From Ottelia alismoides (lineage: Eukaryota > Streptophyta > Magnoliopsida > Alismatales > Hydrocharitaceae), in the NCBI GenBank assembly GCA_037367405.1, contig JAZKJV010003374.1, forward strand, positions 162,811 to 226,810: DNA of 64,000 bases, in the 5' to 3' direction. The notes beneath the pieces are model-generated. The model worked only from the letters and a program-made list of their open reading frames with translations, was not told the origin of the DNA and searched no databases. Shown here one piece after another: positions 60,180 through 64,000 of the stretch. Both the position numbers and the translations under genes were made by a program. Position 1 is the first letter of the stretch. The number at the start of each line of letters is the position of its first letter.

Positions 60180-61667
60180 ATCTAGAGTTCCATGAGCTCA
60201 AGAGAGCCCTACAATGTGACACGATGTTTTCTGCATAAAAAGATTGATTCTTAAAAAGCAATTCGCTCCTTGCTAGTCAAATAGTCCAAATCACCGCAAA
60301 AGGTTTTGAGATGTCGTCCGTGGAATTTCCTTCTACCCTCCTAATTGCCTCCCGGAAATTCGTCGGTCCGCTGACGTCAACCCACAACAACGCCATCTCC
60401 CTCTAAACCTTCACCGAAGACTCGCACTTGAAGAAAAGATGTTCAACGGTCTCTGCATGTTCACCACACCTATCACAACTCACATCATGTATCCCAGTTA
60501 ATTTGCCCTCCTAACTTTGTCACAAAGCTTGTTTTTCCTGAGACATCATAGGAAAACTTTTATCCTACTTGGTATCTTACTTGCCCATATAATCTTCATA
60601 TGTTTGCATACTTCTGGGTCGGTTGCTTCCGCTCCACCGCTTCTCAACTCGCCATATACCTGTTTGACTGAGAATCTAGAGCCCAACCATATATAATGGT
60701 CGCTGATCAGAGAGAGATCACCTGACAAGTGAGCCACATCCAAAAGATTAACCAGCTCCTCCCTTCTCCTCTCCGAGAGGGTCGCAACAAAAGGTATCCT
60801 TCACACTCCACCCTGCATATACTCTCTCAAACTCGCCTCCTTCGATGCAGCCATCACGAAGAGTCTTGGGAATCGCCTCTCTAGAACGCCATCCCCCGTC
60901 CAATTATCTCTTCAAAATCTGAAATCCCTCATGTCTCCCACCTGAGGCGTTAGCCTATGAGAAATGTGCCTCATCACCTCCCGAACCCCATGCCATAAAG
61001 GAGACTCAAAACGAGTAACCCCAACTACTAGAGTCCCCTTCACCCCATAAATCTTCCTTAGCATTCTAGATGCCAGGTCTGTAGACGAACCCCAAATTCG
61101 TAACACCCATTTGGCCAACAAAGCCTTGTTCATGCATTCCAAATCTCGCATACCCAAACCTCCCTGTTCTGTAGGTCTCATGATATCTTCCCATGCCACC
61201 AGATGCATGCCTACCTTCTGTTGCTTTCCATCTAACCAGAAGAAATGCCTCATCAACTTTTCAATCTTCTTTCTAACCCCCACCGATAACAATCTTGTTG
61301 AAAAAAAGAAAACTAGAACGGAGGAGAGGACATGTTTCAACAAAACAAACTGCCCACCTTTAGATAAGGAGATCGCCTTCCTTCCTGTCAGCTTACTTTC
61401 AATTTTATGGATCACGATTTGCCAATCTGCAACTTTCAATTTTCTTGCCATCAGCAGTAGGCCTAAGTATGAAATCGGTAGTTCACCTAACGAACAACCG
61501 AGCACCTCTGCTATCTTAATCCTCTCTTCATCTTGTAACCCAAAAGTGATGACCACTGACTTTTGTAGGTTTATCTCCACTGACTTCTGTAGGTTTATCT
61601 CCAGCCCCGAAAGCCTGCGAAAAATATCTAGTACCTGAGCCGATCTTCCCATCATCTCCTAGCGGAC
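60180..61667 (-). pseudogene. L1-type LINE ORF2 3' end (reverse transcriptase C-terminus plus zf-RVT), broken
   Basis: On the minus strand 61655-60912 encodes 247 residues of an L1-type reverse transcriptase C-terminal region: LEINLQKS, then ISYLGLLL, KLTGRKAISLSKGGQFVLLKHVLSSV, and GGLGMRDLECMNKALLAKWVLRIW. Past a frame break, 60743-60546 gives SVKQVYGEL then IIWASKIPSRIKVFL. Near 60480-60420 comes the zinc-binding CDRCG-x-HAETVEHLFFKC (zf-RVT). An in-frame TAG lies at 60405-60403. The endonuclease and the catalytic core of the reverse transcriptase (FADD region) are absent, so the copy is 5'-truncated at the LTR border 61667/61668. An 8-residue tandem duplication (EINLQKSV) lies at 61557-61604. 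The exact 3' end is uncertain. Confidence 0.85.
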
Positions 61668-64000
61668 TGATCGACTAAGGTAATGGTACAAAAATGGTCG
61701 TTGCGACCTCAATCACTCAGATGTGCTCGATCAAGAAAAATGAACCACTAATAATAGATAAAATCGATCAAAACACGAAAGCGGTCCTGTTATTAGATTA
61801 ACCTGGTATAGCGACCAAGGTCGAACTCAAGGAGCACGAGTTGGCCTCTCGGCCTACGAAGTAGTCAAAAAAGAGATAAAATAAAAGGAGAAAATATTTT
61901 TGGTGGTGTTTGAATATTTTATATTTTTTGGATTTTTTAGTTAATTAAGGAAATAAGAAAAACAAATAAACACACGCTTCAACAATTTATTACAAGCAAT
62001 AAAAATCAACCAAAAATTCAAACAAAAATATTTTTGTCTGTTTTATAATTTTTAGTGTTTTTGGTGAATTTTTGAGAATTTTCTGATGTTTATTTAATTT
62101 TCTAAAAATCAAAAGGTGACTGAAATGAAGGGTACTGTCCAGCCGAGCTAAAAGGGCCTAGATAAAATATCTAAAGCCCCCAAATTAGCTGGGAGTAATT
62201 TTCCTGTAAAGAGAATAAAACAAGGAAAATTTAGCACCTATTTTATTATTTTTGGTTTTTTAATTGATTTACTAGAATTTTATAAGATTTTGAATGCTTT
62301 TCAATTTTTAGTGATTTTCAGTAACGGAAAATAGCCAAAATTGGCTAGAAAATCAAACCCAACAAAATACTCAGTAGACAATTTTTTTGTATTTTTGGAT
62401 GAGTTTTAATATTTTTTTGGTTTTTTAAAGTTAGACAGTAGCAAAAATAGATTTTTTTTATTTTCTAAAAATATCAAACAGTGACGAAAATGTCTCCAAA
62501 ATTTATAGAAAATTTTACATCAAGGCAGGAGCCATGTATCCAATTTTCATTAAATTTGGAGGTGATTTGCTATTTTATTCAAAAGTAAAGAGAGGGCATA
62601 GTGCACAGGGACCAAAGTGCAAATACCCAAGAGTCTGGGGTGTTTGGTGCAATTAACCCAGCAAAACACGTGCGATGCGCGTGTCTGGGGCATTCAGGGG
62701 ACCCAAATGTAATAAAAATAAGTTACGAGGGCTTATTGGTAACAGGTACCAAAAGTCCAGGGTCCTATTCGCAAAATACCCAAAATATCACGCACATGTT
62801 GAAATATATCACGCACAGGGGTATAAATGCAAATAAACTAAAAGTTTCATTCAACTGTTAACAACTAGAACTACAGGGCTTGTCTTGCAAATAAACCAGA
62901 GAACACGTGACGAAGCACGTGTCATACAACGCACAGGGGCATAAATGCAAGGAAAATAAAGTGCAGGGTCCACAGTGTAAAGTTCACAAAAAGTAAACAA
63001 CTATGCTACGTATTTACAGGACTAAAGCTAAATGCAGAAAGTAAAGGGGCCTAAGAATAATTTACCCCTTTTATTATTGTCGACGGCCGGATGTATGACG
63101 CGTGGCAGATCCAACGGTGGGGAACATCGGCCGCTCCACAGCTGGGCTCCTTGGGCGAATCCGATGGTGAGGGTTCCTCCACGTGGACGATCGGACGGTG
63201 TAGGGCACAGGTGGCTAACCCTTGTGCATCGGATGACTGGGATCTGTCCTCCTGAGATTGGGTGGTGACTGCTGCTCCTAAGATGGACGGCCCGATGAAG
63301 TCTGGAGCTGGAGGGCTGATCAAACGGAGGAGGAGGATGCTCGAAGAACAGATGACCGGCGAAGTTCGCCGGCCCGGTGGTCTCGCTCCGAGGCTCCTCT
63401 GCTGCGCCTGAAGGTCAGAGAAGCTCCGCCAGGGTGTCCCGCAGCTGGTGGTGGGTTCCGATGATCCAGCCGAGCTCTGAGGAGCTCGGGCGAGGTCGGC
63501 GGAGCTGTGCCTCCTGGCTGAATGGCAAAGGACCTCAGATGGACTTCGTTCGACCTGCAAAGCAATCCAGAAGACTCGCGGGTCGAGGGCAAACTGCCTC
63601 GACCCGGTCAGGTGGGGTGACGGTGGTCTGTGGGTCGAAATGGCGAGCTCCGGCGAAGGGGGTAGACGGAGGAGCTCGGCTCCCAGCTCCTGTGCGAGCT
63701 GGGTTGGATGGAGGGGTGAAGAAGGTGCGTCGGAAGGGGGCGAAGGTGTCTGTGGGGTCCGATGATCGAATCTATCTACTGGATGGTCGGAATCGATGGA
63801 ATGCGACGGAGCGACGATTTGGGCGTAATCGAAAATTAAAGGAAAAGGCGGAGCGAAATGGATACCTGGGTGGACGAAGAGACTGGGGAGGAGCTGGGGA
63901 AACTCCTGGTCGTTGCCTCGAGGAGCGTCTCCCTCCGAGGCTCAGTACTCCTGCTGGTGGCGGAGCAGCGGCGGCGTAGCTCGCCGGATCGATGGTCTTA
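61668..64000 (-). repeat. R1: LTR of the same superfamily, runs past the window edge
   Basis: The plus-strand edge TGATCGACTAAGG abuts the LINE. The stretch 61708-61870 matches the M1 and M2 LTR ends (GTTGCGACCTCAATC; GGTATAGCGACC; GTCGAACTCAAGGAGCACG). The TTTGCA/CCCCT zone is at about 62580-63060 and the GC-rich body from 63080. No primer site lies left of 61668, so this is either the 3' LTR of a minus-strand element extending right or a solo LTR. The distal start is outside the window. Confidence 0.8.

Overview
The window looks like repeat-rich nuclear DNA of a flowering plant. The evidence is nested LTR retrotransposons with tRNA-Asp-type primer binding sites, a CACTA (En/Spm) transposase relic, an L1-type LINE relic and a Ty1/copia reverse transcriptase scrap. 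I see no ordinary host gene, rRNA, tRNA or CRISPR array. The species cannot be read from the sequence. All coordinates and alignments below were made by eye.

Layout from outside in. A decayed Transposase_24-type CACTA gene (4926-6731, minus) and a CACTA-like terminus (ending at 56838) flank one large composite. Element M2 (8183-56524, minus) has LTRs of more than 3.3 kb, a decayed gag and a mutated primer site. Element M1 lies inside M2 just upstream of its gag start (LTRs 15595-19399 and 42021-45802, minus; target duplication GGTAT). Element P1 lies inside the M1 leader (24270-40865, plus; target duplication ATATG; LTRs almost identical, so young). A solo LTR, N1 (35336-39213, minus), sits in the 3' LTR of P1. 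The 5' LTR of M2 also holds a truncated solo LTR, T1 (48067-50662), and an intact solo LTR, S1 (52033-55693; target duplication AGGGG). Left of the CACTA gene lie a related LTR end (to 2900) and a copia scrap. On the right are a LINE 3' end (about 60180-61667) and the start of another related LTR (61668 to the window edge).

None of the complete elements encodes reverse transcriptase, RNase H or integrase. M1 and M2 carry only a Gag-like ORF, as in the TR-GAG class, and P1 carries only a retropepsin-bearing ORF. They nevertheless share the same 3' non-coding region, polypurine tract, tRNA-Asp primer site and LTR architecture, so they look like cooperating or parasitic members of one non-autonomous Ty3/gypsy lineage that depends on an absent partner.

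The most unusual feature is an array of five or six hairpins, each built on CTATACTTAGG/CCTAAGTATAG and followed on its 3' side by a G run. It lies downstream of the ORF in all three elements (13120-13575, 21245-21699, 31207-31830). The 3' arm plus G run nearly duplicates the element's own polypurine tract. The LTRs also share an 8-bp terminal dyad, a paired inverted W-box, G-box palindromes, a degenerate TTTGCA/CCCCT repeat and a GTTCGA motif. A further puzzle is that the M1 target duplication and its flank occur twice, suggesting a solo-LTR copy and a full copy of one locus in tandem (unequal recombination or an assembly join).
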